64,000 nucleotides of DNA from Gardnerella coleohominis. GTDB lineage: Bacteria > Actinomycetota > Actinomycetes > Actinomycetales > Bifidobacteriaceae. The notes below the pieces were generated by a model that had not been told where the DNA came from, did not search any database, and saw nothing but the letters and a program-made list of their open reading frames with translations. The DNA lies in contig NZ_MNLH01000004.1 in NCBI RefSeq assembly GCF_002896555.1, forward strand, positions 58,027 through 122,026, given 5' to 3'. The position numbers were made by a program, and so were the translations under genes. Shown piece after piece: positions 18,437 to 28,004 of the stretch; positions within the stretch are counted from its first letter, which is position 1; every line of letters begins with the position of its first letter.

Positions 18437-19660
18437 ATGTCGCGTACGATATTTGGCAAATCTAATGATGACAATTCGCGAAAACGTAAGTCTTCGATTC
18501 GCAGAACTGTTTCTAATGCTGCTGGAAAAGAATTTGATACGCCTGTAAAACCTAGAGTTAGGGTATCTAAAAGTAGTTTATGGACTTCTAATAAAGATTC
18601 TGGGATTGTGGATTCTGGGATTGTGGATTCTGGGGCTGCGAATTCTGGGGCTGCGAATTCTGGGGCTGATTCGTATAATTCTTCTAGTTCTGTCTCAAAG
18701 TCTGCCTCTAAGTCTGCTAGGTCTGCTTCCAATTCGTCTAATTCTGCTTCAAAGTCTAATTCCTCTAAAAGCGAAAATTCATACTCTTCTAGCGCATCCC
18801 AATTTTCGGCTTTTGTAGATGCAAGAAAATTAGCTGTTGCGGATTTTGCATCCAAAATACTTTCTGGAACTATCAGCCCATTAGGCGTAGTTTCTCGTCC
18901 GAAAGTTATTGACTTTAAAGATCGTAAAAAAGAACGCACTTCTGTAAAAGTTCGCACAATTGCAATCAGAGTTTTATACGTATTGATTGCGCTTGTAGTA
19001 ATATCGTCTTTAGTATGGCTGCTATTTTTATCCCAAGTTTTCCGGTTAGAAAAAGAAAATATCAGCATTTCTGGGGCCAATGAATGGGTGAGCGAAAAAC
19101 GAATTTCAGATATTGCTTCAGGTCAAATCAACAAATCCTTATTCTTGGTATCCTCGCAGGACGTTACTAACCAGTTGAATGATATACCTGGTGTTACAGA
19201 AGCAAAAGTCAAAAAAGAATTTCCAAAAAGCCTAAAAATTACTGTTATTTCTCAAAGGCCAGCTGCAATGCTGAAAACCAAATATAACGGAAGTTTAACA
19301 GCTGTTGACGTTAAAGGGCGTGTGCTGAACGTGGTCACGAACGCTTCGATTCAGGGCATACCGGTTATAGAAGTTAATGATGTGAATAAGGGCTTGAATA
19401 CTAGAGCTGTTTTAGAAGCAATAAAAGTAGTTAGCTCGATGTCTGAGTCTTTAAGAGCGAAAATAACTAAAGTCAGCGCGCAAACTCAGGATTCTGTAAA
19501 AACTCAATTAGGTACTCCTGGCAGAGTTATTGTTTGGGGAGATTCATCTGATTTGAAATTGAAAAATGCGATTGTAGAGAAAATCATTAACGATCCAAGT
19601 AAGATTGGCAACAAAACACAGTTGGATGTTTCTGCTCCAACGCGGCCGATACTTAAGTGA
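18437..19660 (+). CDS. ftsQ: Cell division protein FtsQ (POTRA domain)
   Basis: Bitopic divisome scaffold. Residues 1-170 are a Ser-rich cytoplasmic stretch containing a six-residue repeat (DSGIVDSGIVDSGAANSGAA, ~54-75), much longer than usual. A membrane helix lies at ~176-200 (IRVLYVLIALVVISSLVWLL). The POTRA part follows (FRLEKENISISGANEWVSEKRI...) with NDIPGVTEAKVKKEFPKSLKITVISQRPAAML, a classic FtsQ signature. It is the last gene of the cluster; ftsZ does not follow. Confidence 0.9.
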   Translation: MSRTIFGKSNDDNSRKRKSSIRRTVSNAAGKEFDTPVKPRVRVSKSSLWTSNKDSGIVDSGIVDSGAANSGAANSGADSYNSSSSVSKSASKSARSASNSSNSASKSNSSKSENSYSSSASQFSAFVDARKLAVADFASKILSGTISPLGVVSRPKVIDFKDRKKERTSVKVRTIAIRVLYVLIALVVISSLVWLLFLSQVFRLEKENISISGANEWVSEKRISDIASGQINKSLFLVSSQDVTNQLNDIPGVTEAKVKKEFPKSLKITVISQRPAAMLKTKYNGSLTAVDVKGRVLNVVTNASIQGIPVIEVNDVNKGLNTRAVLEAIKVVSSMSESLRAKITKVSAQTQDSVKTQLGTPGRVIVWGDSSDLKLKNAIVEKIINDPSKIGNKTQLDVSAPTRPILK

Positions 19661-20007
19661 TGCTGGGACTAAGTTGTATCGTATTTTTTGCTCTCGGTTT
19701 TTGTTTCGGATTTTGTCTTAGATTTTTTGTTTCGGATTTTTCTCTCTGTTTTGGTATCGGATTTTTTGTCTTAGCTTGTTGTATAATAGTAATTCGTGTG
19801 TGCCAACGGCGTGCCTTATGTTATAGGCGTGCGTGTTGGGATATCCCAAGTGCTGAAGATAGCGCGCAGTAATGTGTGGCTGGAGGCGCGAGGGCCATCG
19901 GGCCGGTGGACTGTGGCTTTTACTTCTTAACCGATTCATGCGTTAAGGTGTGCTGCAGTGTGGCGGTTTCACCAAATAGAAGATATCAATGAATCGGAGA
20001 ACTTAAG
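19661..20007 (+). promoter_or_regulatory. Promoter and leader of the rpsL operon
   Basis: The first ~110 bases are T-rich with repeated TCGGATTTT(TT)GTCTTAG-like units. A TATAAT -10 box lies at 19782-19787; no good -35 box is clear. The leader from ~19795 to 20007 is GC-richer, contains short inverted repeats (for example GGCCATCGGGCC) and ends just before the TTG start of rpsL. A 71-codon open frame here is judged an artefact of the T-rich repeats. Confidence 0.6.
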
Positions 20008-20379
20008 TTGCCTACGATTGAACAACTCGTCCGTAAGGGACGTCAGGCCAAGCCAAAGAAGTCAAAGACTTTGGCCTTGAAAGGTAGCCCGTTGCGTCGT
20101 GGCGTGTGCACCCGTGTGTACACCACCACTCCTAAGAAGCCAAATTCCGCGCTTCGTAAGGTTGCTCGTGTGCGCCTCAGCTCGGGTATTGAAGTAACCG
20201 CCTATATTCCAGGCGAAGGTCATAACTTGCAGGAGCACTCCATCGTGCTCGTGCGTGGTGGCCGTGTGAAGGATCTCCCAGGTGTGCGTTACCACATCGT
20301 GCGTGGCGCATTAGATACCCAGGGTGTCAAGGACCGCAAGCAGGGTCGTTCCCTGTATGGAGCAAAGAAGGCGAAGTAA
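20008..20379 (+). CDS. rpsL: Small ribosomal subunit protein uS12
   Basis: 123 residues, full length. Decoding-centre protein. It shows [11 protein letters not shown] at the start, the conserved KSPAL-like [34 protein letters not shown], and [31 protein letters not shown], where streptomycin-resistance positions lie (TPKKP and GGRVKDLPG carry the usual sensitive lysines). The start codon is TTG. It opens the str operon, with codon use richer in C-ending codons than the genes before it. Confidence 0.98.
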   Translation: MPTIEQLVRKGRQAKPKKSKTLALKGSPLRRGVCTRVYTTTPKKPNSALRKVARVRLSSGIEVTAYIPGEGHNLQEHSIVLVRGGRVKDLPGVRYHIVRGALDTQGVKDRKQGRSLYGAKKAK

Positions 20380-20382
20380 AAC

Positions 20383-20853
20383 ATGTCACGTAAAGGACCT
20401 GCAAAAAAGCATCAGTTGCTTCCTGATCCAATCTACGGCTCGACCGTCGTGGCTCAGTTGATTAACAAAATCCTTCTCGATGGTAAGAAGTCCATCGCAG
20501 AAAACATCGTCTACACCGCTCTCGAGCAGGTGAAGGCAAAGACCGAGCAGGAGCCAGTTTCTGTTTTGAAGCGTGCTCTTGATAACATTCGACCAAGCCT
20601 TGAGGTTCGTTCCCGCCGCGTCGGTGGCGCAACCTACCAGGTTCCAGTTGAAGTTAAGCCTGCCCGTGCAAACACTTTGTCCCTCCGCTGGCTTACCGAC
20701 TTCTCCCGCGCACGTCGTGAGAAGACAATGGCTGAGCGTTTGGCTAACGAAATCCTCGATGCCTCCAATGGCTTGGGTGCTTCTGTGAAGCGTCGCGAAG
20801 ATACCCATAAGATGGCAGAGGCCAACAAGGCCTTCGCTCATTATCGCTGGTAA
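20383..20853 (+). CDS. rpsG: Small ribosomal subunit protein uS7
   Basis: 156 residues, full length. Binds the 3' major domain of 16S rRNA and nucleates head assembly. Begins [20 protein letters not shown] and contains [13 protein letters not shown] and [37 protein letters not shown]. It starts three bases after rpsL and precedes fusA by 42 bp. Confidence 0.98.
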   Translation: MSRKGPAKKHQLLPDPIYGSTVVAQLINKILLDGKKSIAENIVYTALEQVKAKTEQEPVSVLKRALDNIRPSLEVRSRRVGGATYQVPVEVKPARANTLSLRWLTDFSRARREKTMAERLANEILDASNGLGASVKRREDTHKMAEANKAFAHYRW

Positions 20854-20895
20854 TCCACAAGATATTAGGTATCGTAAAGAGCTAAGGAAAAAATT

Positions 20896-23025
20896 ATGGC
20901 ACAAGATGTGCTTAACGACCTGAATATGGTTCGTAACATCGGCATCATGGCTCACATTGATGCTGGTAAGACTACCACCACCGAGCGTATTTTGTACTAC
21001 ACCGGTAAGAACTATAAGATCGGTGAAACGCACGATGGTGCTTCAACCATGGACTTCATGGCACAGGAGCAGGAACGCGGTATTACTATTCAGTCCGCAG
21101 CAACTACCTGCTTCTGGAAGCGTCAAACCCATGACACTGATGATCGTTACCAGATCAACATCATCGATACACCAGGACACGTCGACTTCACCGCTGAGGT
21201 GGAGCGTTCTTTGCGCGTTCTTGATGGTGCTGTTGCTGTTTTTGATGGTAAGGAAGGCGTGGAGCCTCAGTCTGAAACCGTATGGCGTCAGGCTGATAAG
21301 TACAGCGTCCCACGTATCTGCTTCATCAACAAGATGGATAAGCTTGGCGCTGACTTCTATTACTCCGTCAAGACAATCAAGGAAAAGCTTGGCGCAACGC
21401 CACTTGTTATTCAGCTTCCAATCGGTGCTGAAAACGACTTCCTTGGCGTTGTTGACTTGATTCGTATGAAGGCTTACGTCTGGAATGACGTTAAGGACGA
21501 TATGGGTGCTCACTATGACACCGTTGACATTCCTGCAGATTTGCAGGAGCGTGCAGAACAGTATCGTGCTGAGCTTATGGATCAGGTTGCTGAAGCTGAC
21601 GATGAGCTGGTTGAGAAGTATCTCGAAACCGGCGAACTTACTGAAGAAGAAATGCGCGCTGGTATCCGTAAGCTTACCATTGAGCGCAAGGCCTTCCCAG
21701 TAACTTGCGGTTCTGCATTCAAGGATAAGGGTGTTCAGCCAATGCTGGATGCTGTTGTCGACTTCCTCCCAAGCCCAGAAGATGTTCCATCTATTAAGGG
21801 CTTCAAGCCAGGCGACGAATCCGTTGAAATTGACCGTAAGCCAGTTAATACTGATCCATTCGCAGCTTTGGTCTTCAAGATTTCAACCCATCCATTCTAT
21901 GGAAAGCTCGTGTTTGTGCGCGTTTACTCTGGCGAAGTAAAGCCAGGCGATTCCGTGTACGATTCCACGAAGTCCAAGAAGGAACGCGTTGGTAAGATCT
22001 TCCAGATGCATGCCGATAAGGAAAATCCTGTAGATTCAGCTGAAGCTGGTAACATCTACACCTTCGTTGGTTTGAAGAACGTCAGCACTGGTGATACTTT
22101 GTGCGACGAAAAGAACCCAATTTCTTTGGAATCCATGACATTCCCAGATCCTGTTATCGAGGTTGCTGTGGAGCCAAAGACGAAGGCTGATCAGGAAAAG
22201 ATGAGCTTGGCTTTGGCTAAGCTTTCTGATGAGGATCCTACATTCCAGGTTAAGACTGATGAGGAATCCGGTCAGACTTTGATTTCCGGTATGGGCGAGC
22301 TTCAGCTTGACATTATCGTTGATCGTATGCGTCGTGAGTTCAAGGTCGAAGCGAACGTTGGTAAGCCACAGGTTGCTTACCGTGAGACGATTCGTAAGGC
22401 TGTTATGAACCAGGAATACACTCACAAGAAGCAGACCGGTGGTTCTGGTCAGTTCGCAAAGGTTTTGATGAACTTCGAACCTCTCGACACAGAATCCGGC
22501 GAAACTTACCAGTTCGTCAACGAAGTTACCGGCGGCCACATCACCAAGGAATTCATTCCTTCAATCGATGCAGGCGTGCAGGAAGCTATGGAATCCGGCG
22601 TTTTGGCTGGCTTCCCAGTTGTGGGCGTAAAGGCAACCGTCACCGACGGTCAGACCCACGATGTCGATTCTTCGGAAATGGCCTTCAAGATTGCAGGTTC
22701 CATGTGCTTCAAGGAAGCTGCTCCTAAGGCTAATCCGGTAATTCTCGAACCAATTATGGCCGTCGAAGTCCGTACTCCAGAAGAGTACATGGGCGACGTT
22801 ATGGGCGATTTGAACTCTCGTCGCGGTAACATCCAGTCTATGACTGATGCCACTGGCGTGAAAGTTATCGATGCCAAGGTACCGCTGAGCGAAATGTTCG
22901 GCTACATTGGCGATCTTCGTTCCAAGACTCAGGGCCGCGCAATGTTCACCATGCAGATGGACTCTTACGCGGAGGTCCCGAAGGCCGTTTCGGACGAGAT
23001 TATTAAGGCTCAGCGCGGCGAATAA
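20896..23025 (+). CDS. fusA: Elongation factor G
   Basis: GTPase that drives translocation and, with RRF, ribosome recycling. 709 residues with the five EF-G domains. G motifs: [15 protein letters not shown] (P-loop), [11 protein letters not shown] (switch I end), [17 protein letters not shown] and the SAFKDKGVQ loop. Domain IV has [13 protein letters not shown] residues. A good site (AAGGAAAA) precedes the ATG. Third gene of the str operon. Confidence 0.99.
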   Translation: MAQDVLNDLNMVRNIGIMAHIDAGKTTTTERILYYTGKNYKIGETHDGASTMDFMAQEQERGITIQSAATTCFWKRQTHDTDDRYQINIIDTPGHVDFTAEVERSLRVLDGAVAVFDGKEGVEPQSETVWRQADKYSVPRICFINKMDKLGADFYYSVKTIKEKLGATPLVIQLPIGAENDFLGVVDLIRMKAYVWNDVKDDMGAHYDTVDIPADLQERAEQYRAELMDQVAEADDELVEKYLETGELTEEEMRAGIRKLTIERKAFPVTCGSAFKDKGVQPMLDAVVDFLPSPEDVPSIKGFKPGDESVEIDRKPVNTDPFAALVFKISTHPFYGKLVFVRVYSGEVKPGDSVYDSTKSKKERVGKIFQMHADKENPVDSAEAGNIYTFVGLKNVSTGDTLCDEKNPISLESMTFPDPVIEVAVEPKTKADQEKMSLALAKLSDEDPTFQVKTDEESGQTLISGMGELQLDIIVDRMRREFKVEANVGKPQVAYRETIRKAVMNQEYTHKKQTGGSGQFAKVLMNFEPLDTESGETYQFVNEVTGGHITKEFIPSIDAGVQEAMESGVLAGFPVVGVKATVTDGQTHDVDSSEMAFKIAGSMCFKEAAPKANPVILEPIMAVEVRTPEEYMGDVMGDLNSRRGNIQSMTDATGVKVIDAKVPLSEMFGYIGDLRSKTQGRAMFTMQMDSYAEVPKAVSDEIIKAQRGE

Positions 23026-23032
23026 AGCGCAC

Positions 23033-23160
23033 GCTACTTCGGTGTTTTCTGTCCCCGGTCAACGCTAGAATTTCTAAGTTGACTGGGTTCTGGCACCGAA
23101 GTGGCACCTAACCCAGAAACCCAGTAAATATGTAGCGAGATGCTTCACATAAGATTGTGA
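23033..23160 (+). promoter_or_regulatory. Structured leader between fusA and tuf
   Basis: Two long pairings overlap. Helix 1: 23033-23044 with 23094-23105 (12 bp, one G-T). Helix 2: 23082-23093 with 23113-23125 (12 bp, one bulged A). A third, GTCAAC 23058-23063 with GTTGAC 23078-23083, competes with helix 2. A small TCACA/TGTGA hairpin follows at 23145-23160. Helices 1 and 2 cannot nest, so they are alternatives or form a pseudoknot. The tuf ribosome site (AGGAGG) lies downstream. Confidence 0.55.
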
Positions 23161-23193
23161 GGCAAACTACTAGACGTCCAGGAGGACAAACAC

Positions 23194-24393
23194 ATGGCAA
23201 AGGAAAAGTACGAGCGTACTAAGCCGCATGTTAACATTGGTACCATTGGCCACGTTGATCACGGTAAGACTACCTTGACCGCAGCTATTTCTAAGGTGCT
23301 GCATGGCGAATATCCTGATTTGAACCCACAGTACGACTTCGATCAGATTGATGCCGCTCCAGAAGAGAAGGAACGCGGTATTACCATCAACATCGCACAC
23401 ATTGAGTATCAGACGGCTGAACGCCACTATGCTCACGTGGATGCTCCAGGCCACGCTGATTACGTTAAGAACATGATCACCGGTGCTGCTCAGATGGATG
23501 GCGCAATCCTCGTTGTCGCTGCTACCGATGGTCCTATGGCTCAGACTCGCGAGCACGTGTTGCTTGCTAAGCAGGTCGGTGTCCCGAAGATTCTCGTTGC
23601 TTTGAACAAGTGCGATATGGTTGACGATCCAGAGCTTATCGATCTCGTTGAAGAAGAGGTTCGTGACCTCCTCGAAGAAAACGGCTTCGATCGCGACTGC
23701 CCAGTCATCCGCACCTCTGCTTACGGTGCTTTGCATGATGAAGCTCCAGATCACGAGAAGTGGGTTGAGACCGTCAAGGAGCTCATGAAGGCTGTTGATG
23801 AGTACGTTCCAACTCCAGTTCACGATCTTGATAAGCCATTCTTGATGCCAATCGAAGATGTGTTCACCATCTCCGGTCGTGGTACCGTTGTCACCGGTCG
23901 TGTTGAGCGCGGTAAGCTCCCAATCAACACCCCAGTTGAAATCGTTGGTTTGCGTCCAACTCAGACCACCACCGTTACCTCCATCGAGACCTTCCACAAG
24001 CAGATGGATGAGGCCGAAGCTGGCGATAACACCGGTCTTCTTCTCCGTGGTATCAACCGTACCGACGTTGAGCGTGGTCAGGTTGTGGCTGCTCCAGGTT
24101 CTGTGACCCCACACACCAAGTTCGAAGGCGAAGTTTACGTCTTGACCAAGGACGAAGGTGGCCGTCACTCGCCGTTCTTCTCCAACTACCGTCCACAGTT
24201 CTACTTCCGCACCACCGACGTTACTGGCGTTATCACCTTGCCAGAAGGCGTTGAGATGGTTCAGCCTGGCGATCACGCAACCTTCACTGTTGAGTTGATT
24301 CAGCCAATCGCTATGGAAGAGGGCTTGACCTTCGCAGTTCGTGAAGGTGGCCGTACCGTTGGTTCCGGTCGTGTAACCAAGATTCTTGCCTAG
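23194..24393 (+). CDS. tuf: Elongation factor Tu
   Basis: GTPase that delivers aminoacyl-tRNA to the ribosome. 399 residues with three domains. Motifs: [67 protein letters not shown], and the domain II/III segments [13 protein letters not shown] and [15 protein letters not shown] precedes the ATG by eight bases. A leader with alternative pairings separates it from fusA. Confidence 0.99.
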   Translation: MAKEKYERTKPHVNIGTIGHVDHGKTTLTAAISKVLHGEYPDLNPQYDFDQIDAAPEEKERGITINIAHIEYQTAERHYAHVDAPGHADYVKNMITGAAQMDGAILVVAATDGPMAQTREHVLLAKQVGVPKILVALNKCDMVDDPELIDLVEEEVRDLLEENGFDRDCPVIRTSAYGALHDEAPDHEKWVETVKELMKAVDEYVPTPVHDLDKPFLMPIEDVFTISGRGTVVTGRVERGKLPINTPVEIVGLRPTQTTTVTSIETFHKQMDEAEAGDNTGLLLRGINRTDVERGQVVAAPGSVTPHTKFEGEVYVLTKDEGGRHSPFFSNYRPQFYFRTTDVTGVITLPEGVEMVQPGDHATFTVELIQPIAMEEGLTFAVREGGRTVGSGRVTKILA

Positions 24394-24396
24394 TAT

Positions 24397-24510
24397 TTTC
24401 TAATTTCTTGATTTTCGGATTTTCTGACTTTCGGACTTTCTGATTTTCTGAATGAAAGATGAAAGTTGAAAGCTGAAAGTTGAAAGTTGAGAACTGAAAA
24501 CTGAAAATAT
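24397..24510 (+). repeat. Pyrimidine-rich then purine-rich short repeats after tuf
   Basis: A run of TTTTCTGA/CTTTCGGA units (to ~24450) is followed by GAAAGTTGAAAGCT-type units. The two halves are imperfectly complementary and could fold into a long weak hairpin. No gene is seen. Confidence 0.6.
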
Positions 24511-24528
24511 TAGCTAAGGCTTTTATTG

Positions 24529-24566
24529 AAAAGACCTCGTGGGCTTTTGCTCGCGGGGTCTTTTTG
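24529..24566 (+). terminator. Rho-independent terminator of the str operon
   Basis: AAAGACCTCGTGGGC pairs (with G-T pairs) to GCTCGCGGGGTCTTT and ends in a T run. Confidence 0.85.
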
Positions 24567-24713
24567 GTTTTGTTTACTTTTGGGGTGTGTTGGTAAACAA
24601 AATCGGGGTAGTGTTCTCGGTTTTGTTTACTTATTGGGTGTGTTGGTAAACAAAATCGGGGATGTGTTCTCGGTTTTGTTTACTTATTGGGTGTGTTGGT
24701 AAACAAAATTGGG
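24566..24713 (+). repeat. 53-bp tandem array of GTTTAC/GTAAAC hairpins (array 1)
   Basis: The core GTTTAC recurs at 24572, 24625 and 24678, a period of exactly 53 bp. Each unit holds the inverted repeat TTTTGTTTAC...GTAAACAAAA with a ~15-base G/T-rich loop, then a short TCGGGG-TGTTCTCGG linker. Confidence 0.9.
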
Positions 24714-24729
24714 GAAAGCTTGTTTGTTT

Positions 24730-24907
24730 GCTCGCTTACGAAACTCGCAATGCAATACCGAATAAATCACACTGCCTTCGTTAGTAGGAACGAAGGCAGA
24801 CCTCGCTTGCGTTGAAAGCGCGCTGTGCTTTCAACTTTAAGCAAGCTCGGCGCTTCGAGTTGCCTTCGCACGCTATATCGCAGTGCTCAGGCAGGTCGTC
24901 GCGCTTA
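24730..24907 (+). repeat. Mosaic structured repeat, copy A (forward)
   Basis: About 178 bp, GC-richer than its surroundings. It carries hairpins CTGCCTTCGTT/AACGAAGGCAG, GTTGAAAGC/GCTTTCAAC, GCAA.CTCGG/..CGAGTTGC and GCACGCTATATCGCAGTGC, and ends in GCAGGTCGTCGCGC. Near-identical copies occur at seven other places in the window. Confidence 0.9.
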
Positions 24908-24945
24908 TAGCGCGTGTTGACATGTGCATATTCTAATATTTTTTT

Positions 24946-26226
24946 TTACACATGCACTTTTGGAACGCCTGCAGATAACAGTTTTTGCTCCAGGCTTTTA
25001 GGATTTATAACATCTGCGAAATCAAATCGCACAATATTACTTGCGCCGCAATCGTATATATGTCGTTCTCTATCACGTTCTCGCCTAACAGAATCGCGAT
25101 CATATATAAGATTTTTGTTTAAGTTAGCATTGTCATCAATAAAATTATCTGAATTTTTCCCGCATGCAATTAAATACTTATCGGTGCCATCTAATTCTCC
25201 AACTATTAGATTTCCATTAACTTTCCATGCAAAATCAGCGCGAATTGGCCAATCTGGATTGTTGTTATTTGGGAATTCATATTGTAAATATGGTTTAACG
25301 AATCCTAGTTCAATCATCGCAGCTCTAGCCAAAGATTCTCCGGCATTTTCGCTTTTTGATGACGCAAAGTCGCAAAGAATACGCAGTCGTGCAAAAATGT
25401 CATTTTCATCAATGTTTGCAAAATAAGGGTTTTGAGATTTTTTAAAATACTCGTTATTGTAGAAGGATTGAGCGCTTTGTTGGTATCTCGCAAATTTGTA
25501 AAATTCGATACAAGTGTTGTAAATTTTCTTAAGATCCATGCCATTTCGAGCTGCTGAGTCGAAGGTTGGTAGTGCAGTTTTAAATGTATTTGTCCAAGCT
25601 TCAACAAATAGAGTGTTGTAAATACTGGCAACATGATTTATTGCGTTTTCTTTTTGATCTTTAACATGTCCGAATTCTGAAGTTTTTAGTGGCATTATGC
25701 TGTCATTCGATGCCGTATACGCTCGGCTAGTAGCTGTCAATTTTGCGTCGTTGTACTTTTTATGGCAGTCTTCTAGCCTGATTCCATTGTCATCTTCAAT
25801 AATATCTGGAAGATGAATGCGCTTAAGTTGACGTTTCGCTAGTTTTATTGCATCTTTCTGATTTGTTGATTCAGTATGTTTATCTGCGTATGGGCATGAT
25901 ACGTATATGTTTATCTTCTTTGACTGATTGCTGTATTCTTCAACTACGTCGAGTCCTAATAGTGCTGCGGCAGTTTCTCCGGTAAATTTCCATTCTTTTA
26001 TTTGTATTTTCTGTGTAAGAGATGTAGCTATATGACGTACTTTTTCATTGTGCCAGAGGTTTTCCCAGTGTTCGCGTCTTGCATATAATCCATAGTAAGG
26101 TTCAATTAGATAGCGTGATTCTAAGTGTTTGCGCAGTGTTTTACGCGATAGTGTATTCGAGGCCATAAAGCATGAGCCTTGATTTTCTGCTTCTAAAATG
26201 TCTGAAAGTGTTTTTGAATATTTCAT
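24946..26226 (-). CDS. Winged-helix (AbiEi-like) plus endonuclease-like (DUF559/VSR-type) protein
   Basis: Start taken at 26226 (MKYSKTLSDILEAENQG), because the upstream 57 codons are merely translated repeat DNA. 426 residues. The N-terminus (~1-75) looks like the winged-helix antitoxin-type domain seen in AbiEi proteins (SRKTLRKHLESRYLIEPYYGLYARR). The C-terminus resembles the small actinobacterial PD-(D/E)XK-like domain: IRADFAWKVNGNLIVGELDGTDKY gives a D...E-x-D...K pattern, then RRERDRERHIYDCGASNIVRFDFADV. Such proteins are common and uncharacterised in actinobacteria. Repeat copies A and C flank it in opposite orientation, suggesting an exchangeable cargo gene. Confidence 0.6.
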   Translation of the reverse strand: MKYSKTLSDILEAENQGSCFMASNTLSRKTLRKHLESRYLIEPYYGLYARREHWENLWHNEKVRHIATSLTQKIQIKEWKFTGETAAALLGLDVVEEYSNQSKKINIYVSCPYADKHTESTNQKDAIKLAKRQLKRIHLPDIIEDDNGIRLEDCHKKYNDAKLTATSRAYTASNDSIMPLKTSEFGHVKDQKENAINHVASIYNTLFVEAWTNTFKTALPTFDSAARNGMDLKKIYNTCIEFYKFARYQQSAQSFYNNEYFKKSQNPYFANIDENDIFARLRILCDFASSKSENAGESLARAAMIELGFVKPYLQYEFPNNNNPDWPIRADFAWKVNGNLIVGELDGTDKYLIACGKNSDNFIDDNANLNKNLIYDRDSVRRERDRERHIYDCGASNIVRFDFADVINPKSLEQKLLSAGVPKVHV

Positions 26227-26374
26227 GATGATGATGTTATTTTTATCTTTTACTATGTGCAAGAGATTTTGGTTAATGTGGTCAGAAGTTATGTTCTGTC
26301 CACATACCTTTATTTTGGTTGACAAAAGTACCATGTAGTGGTATGCGAGTGCGAGCATAAGTAAACAAATTAGG

Positions 26375-26550
26375 GGCGCGACGACCTGCCTGAGCACTGC
26401 GATATAGCGTGCGAAGGCAACTCGGAGCGCCGAGCTTGCTCAGGGTTGAAAGTCCAGTGGACTTTCAACGCAAGCGAGGTCTGCCTGAGTCAGTAAATAC
26501 GAAGGCAGGGTGATTTATTTGGTATTGCATTGGGAGTTTCGTAAGCGAGC
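26375..26550 (-). repeat. Mosaic structured repeat, copy C (reverse)
   Basis: Reverse-oriented copy, central hairpin GAAAGTCC-ACT-GGACTTTC instead of GAAAGCGC-NCT-GTGCTTTC. The first hairpin arm is replaced by a CTGCC...GGCAG stem with an unpaired middle. Confidence 0.9.
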
Positions 26551-26569
26551 TAACTAGCGAGCTTCTTCT

Positions 26570-26693
26570 TGATTTTGTGGACTTATTGGGCGTGTTGGTA
26601 AACAAATTCGGGGGAGGGTTCTTGGTTTTGTTTACTTATGTGGTGTGTAAGTAAACAAATTCGGGGGAGTGTTCTTGGTTTTGTTTACTTAGG
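26570..26693 (+). repeat. GTTTAC/GTAAAC hairpin array 2
   Basis: Two and a half units like array 1 (TTTGTTTACTTA with TAAGTAAACAAA), ending in GATATGTACC, a motif also found after array 8 at 63747 at the IS3-element boundary. Confidence 0.85.
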
Positions 26694-26766
26694 TACCTGA
26701 TATGTACCAATTTTTCTGCGTCAGTGTCAGATTTTGCTTACAGCGTGATTAAGTAGTAAAAATATC

Positions 26767-26843
26767 GATTTTGGGGTAAATTACGGTAATAAAAATTGCC
26801 GATTTTGGGGTAATTTGCTAAAATAAAAATTGTCGATTTTGGG
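26767..26843 (+). repeat. 34-bp tandem repeat
   Basis: GATTTTGGGG starts at 26767 and 26801 and a partial third unit starts at 26835, a period of 34 bp, with TAATAAAAATTG(C/T)C between. No gene is visible between 26693 and 26927. Confidence 0.85.
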
Positions 26844-26927
26844 AAGAAAGGCGGAATTGCAATGGTTTGCGAAGGTGTCAACTAGATTTCCGCAATTTTC
26901 GACGCTATTCCAGCGTTTTTCAAGTCG

Positions 26928-28004
26928 CTACTTACCATTTTTGTGTTTTGTATCGTTTTCTGCAGCGGTTTTGACGGTTGCAGCGGTTTTAGCGGTTTGT
27001 TCAAGATTCTTTATTGTAGCGAGATAAGATTCTTCAACTGGTGAAAGGTTGTTGACAATAAAACGCTTATATTCCGCGGTTGCTTTTTCAAGTGCTTGCT
27101 TGTGACTAATTTTGCCATTATCTAATAAAATCTGTTCCCCTGTAGCAGAAAGTATGTTGTCTAAGCATTTCACGTAATCGCTCATATGCATAGGATTATG
27201 GCGGATCGCTTGTATTTCCGCAAAATCAAAATATCCAGAAACAATACGATTAAGAACTTTTAGTTCGTCTTCTTTTAGATAATTTTTAGCAATACCAATA
27301 TCTCTAGCGGCTGGAAAATCCCCAGAAAATGTAGTAAGTCCCATAAATGGCTTGTCTGCATCCGCTCGCTCATAAATCACTTCGGCCGCTGTATGCCCAT
27401 GAGCAGCATAGTGTAGCTTATTTTGCACAATCTTAAAGAACGCTACTGATTCTTGACTTTTCGGATCATAATCCACACTAGTTGCGTACAAATCAAGCAC
27501 TTGACGATACATGGCCTTTTCAGAAGAGCGAATGTTGCGAATTCGTTCTAAAAGTTCCTTCCAATAATCACCTCCTCCGAGTTCTTTCAGTCGCTCGTCA
27601 TCCATGGTAAAGCCTTTAATAATGTACTCTTTGAGGCGTTCTGTTGCCCAACGGCGAAAATTGGTTGCGATCTTTGATTTTACGCGATATCCAAGCGAAA
27701 TAATCATGTCGAGATTGTAATGCGGTATTTGTCGCGTGACTTGCCGTGTGCCTTCCAAACGAACTTGTCGGAAATTCCGACAGGTTGAATTTTCGTCTAG
27801 CTCGTTCTCTTCATATATATGCTTAATATGCTCAACAATGTTAGTGCGAGATGTCTGGAAAAGCGTGACCATTTGTTGCTGCGTAAGCCACACTGTTTCG
27901 TCAACAAATCTCACGTTTATTTTTGTTTTGCCGTCTTCAGCTTGGTAAATAAGCATATTTCCTTGCTGGTTATTTTCACTTGTTGTATTTTTCTCTACTG
28001 TCAT
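26928..28004 (-). CDS. RhuM family protein
   Basis: 358 residues of the virulence-RhuM family, found in islands and prophages of many bacteria; its molecular role is not settled. Recognisable are LTQQQMVTLFQTSRTNIVEHIKHIY (a DNA-binding-like helix region), TRQIPHYNLDMIISLGYRVKS, FRRWATERLKEYIIKGF and the later DYDPKSQESVAFFKIVQNKLHYAAHGHTAAEVIYERADA...MGLT, which is Fic/DOC-like in that family. Full length. It diverges from the ORF6N gene and sits in a repeat-bounded accessory region; likely acquired. Confidence 0.85.
   Translation of the reverse strand: MTVEKNTTSENNQQGNMLIYQAEDGKTKINVRFVDETVWLTQQQMVTLFQTSRTNIVEHIKHIYEENELDENSTCRNFRQVRLEGTRQVTRQIPHYNLDMIISLGYRVKSKIATNFRRWATERLKEYIIKGFTMDDERLKELGGGDYWKELLERIRNIRSSEKAMYRQVLDLYATSVDYDPKSQESVAFFKIVQNKLHYAAHGHTAAEVIYERADADKPFMGLTTFSGDFPAARDIGIAKNYLKEDELKVLNRIVSGYFDFAEIQAIRHNPMHMSDYVKCLDNILSATGEQILLDNGKISHKQALEKATAEYKRFIVNNLSPVEESYLATIKNLEQTAKTAATVKTAAENDTKHKNGK

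Noticed and set aside
19657..19872. 71-codon open frame before rpsL
   Set aside because: It reads through T-rich repeats and the promoter, with Phe/Cys-rich sequence unlike a protein; no ribosome site.
23170..24276. Long open frame antisense to tuf
   Set aside because: Shadow of a highly biased coding sequence; no similarity to known proteins and no start site signal.
24566..24713. CRISPR array
   Set aside because: Units are tandem with no unique spacers and no cas genes are near; the repeats are themselves palindromes with similar linkers.
26227..26397. Longer N-terminus for the endonuclease-like gene
   Set aside because: These codons translate the mosaic repeat; the same peptide start appears at another copy near 48751.
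26830..27027. Short plus-strand frame before rhuM
   Set aside because: Starts in the 34-bp repeat and runs antisense into the rhuM end.
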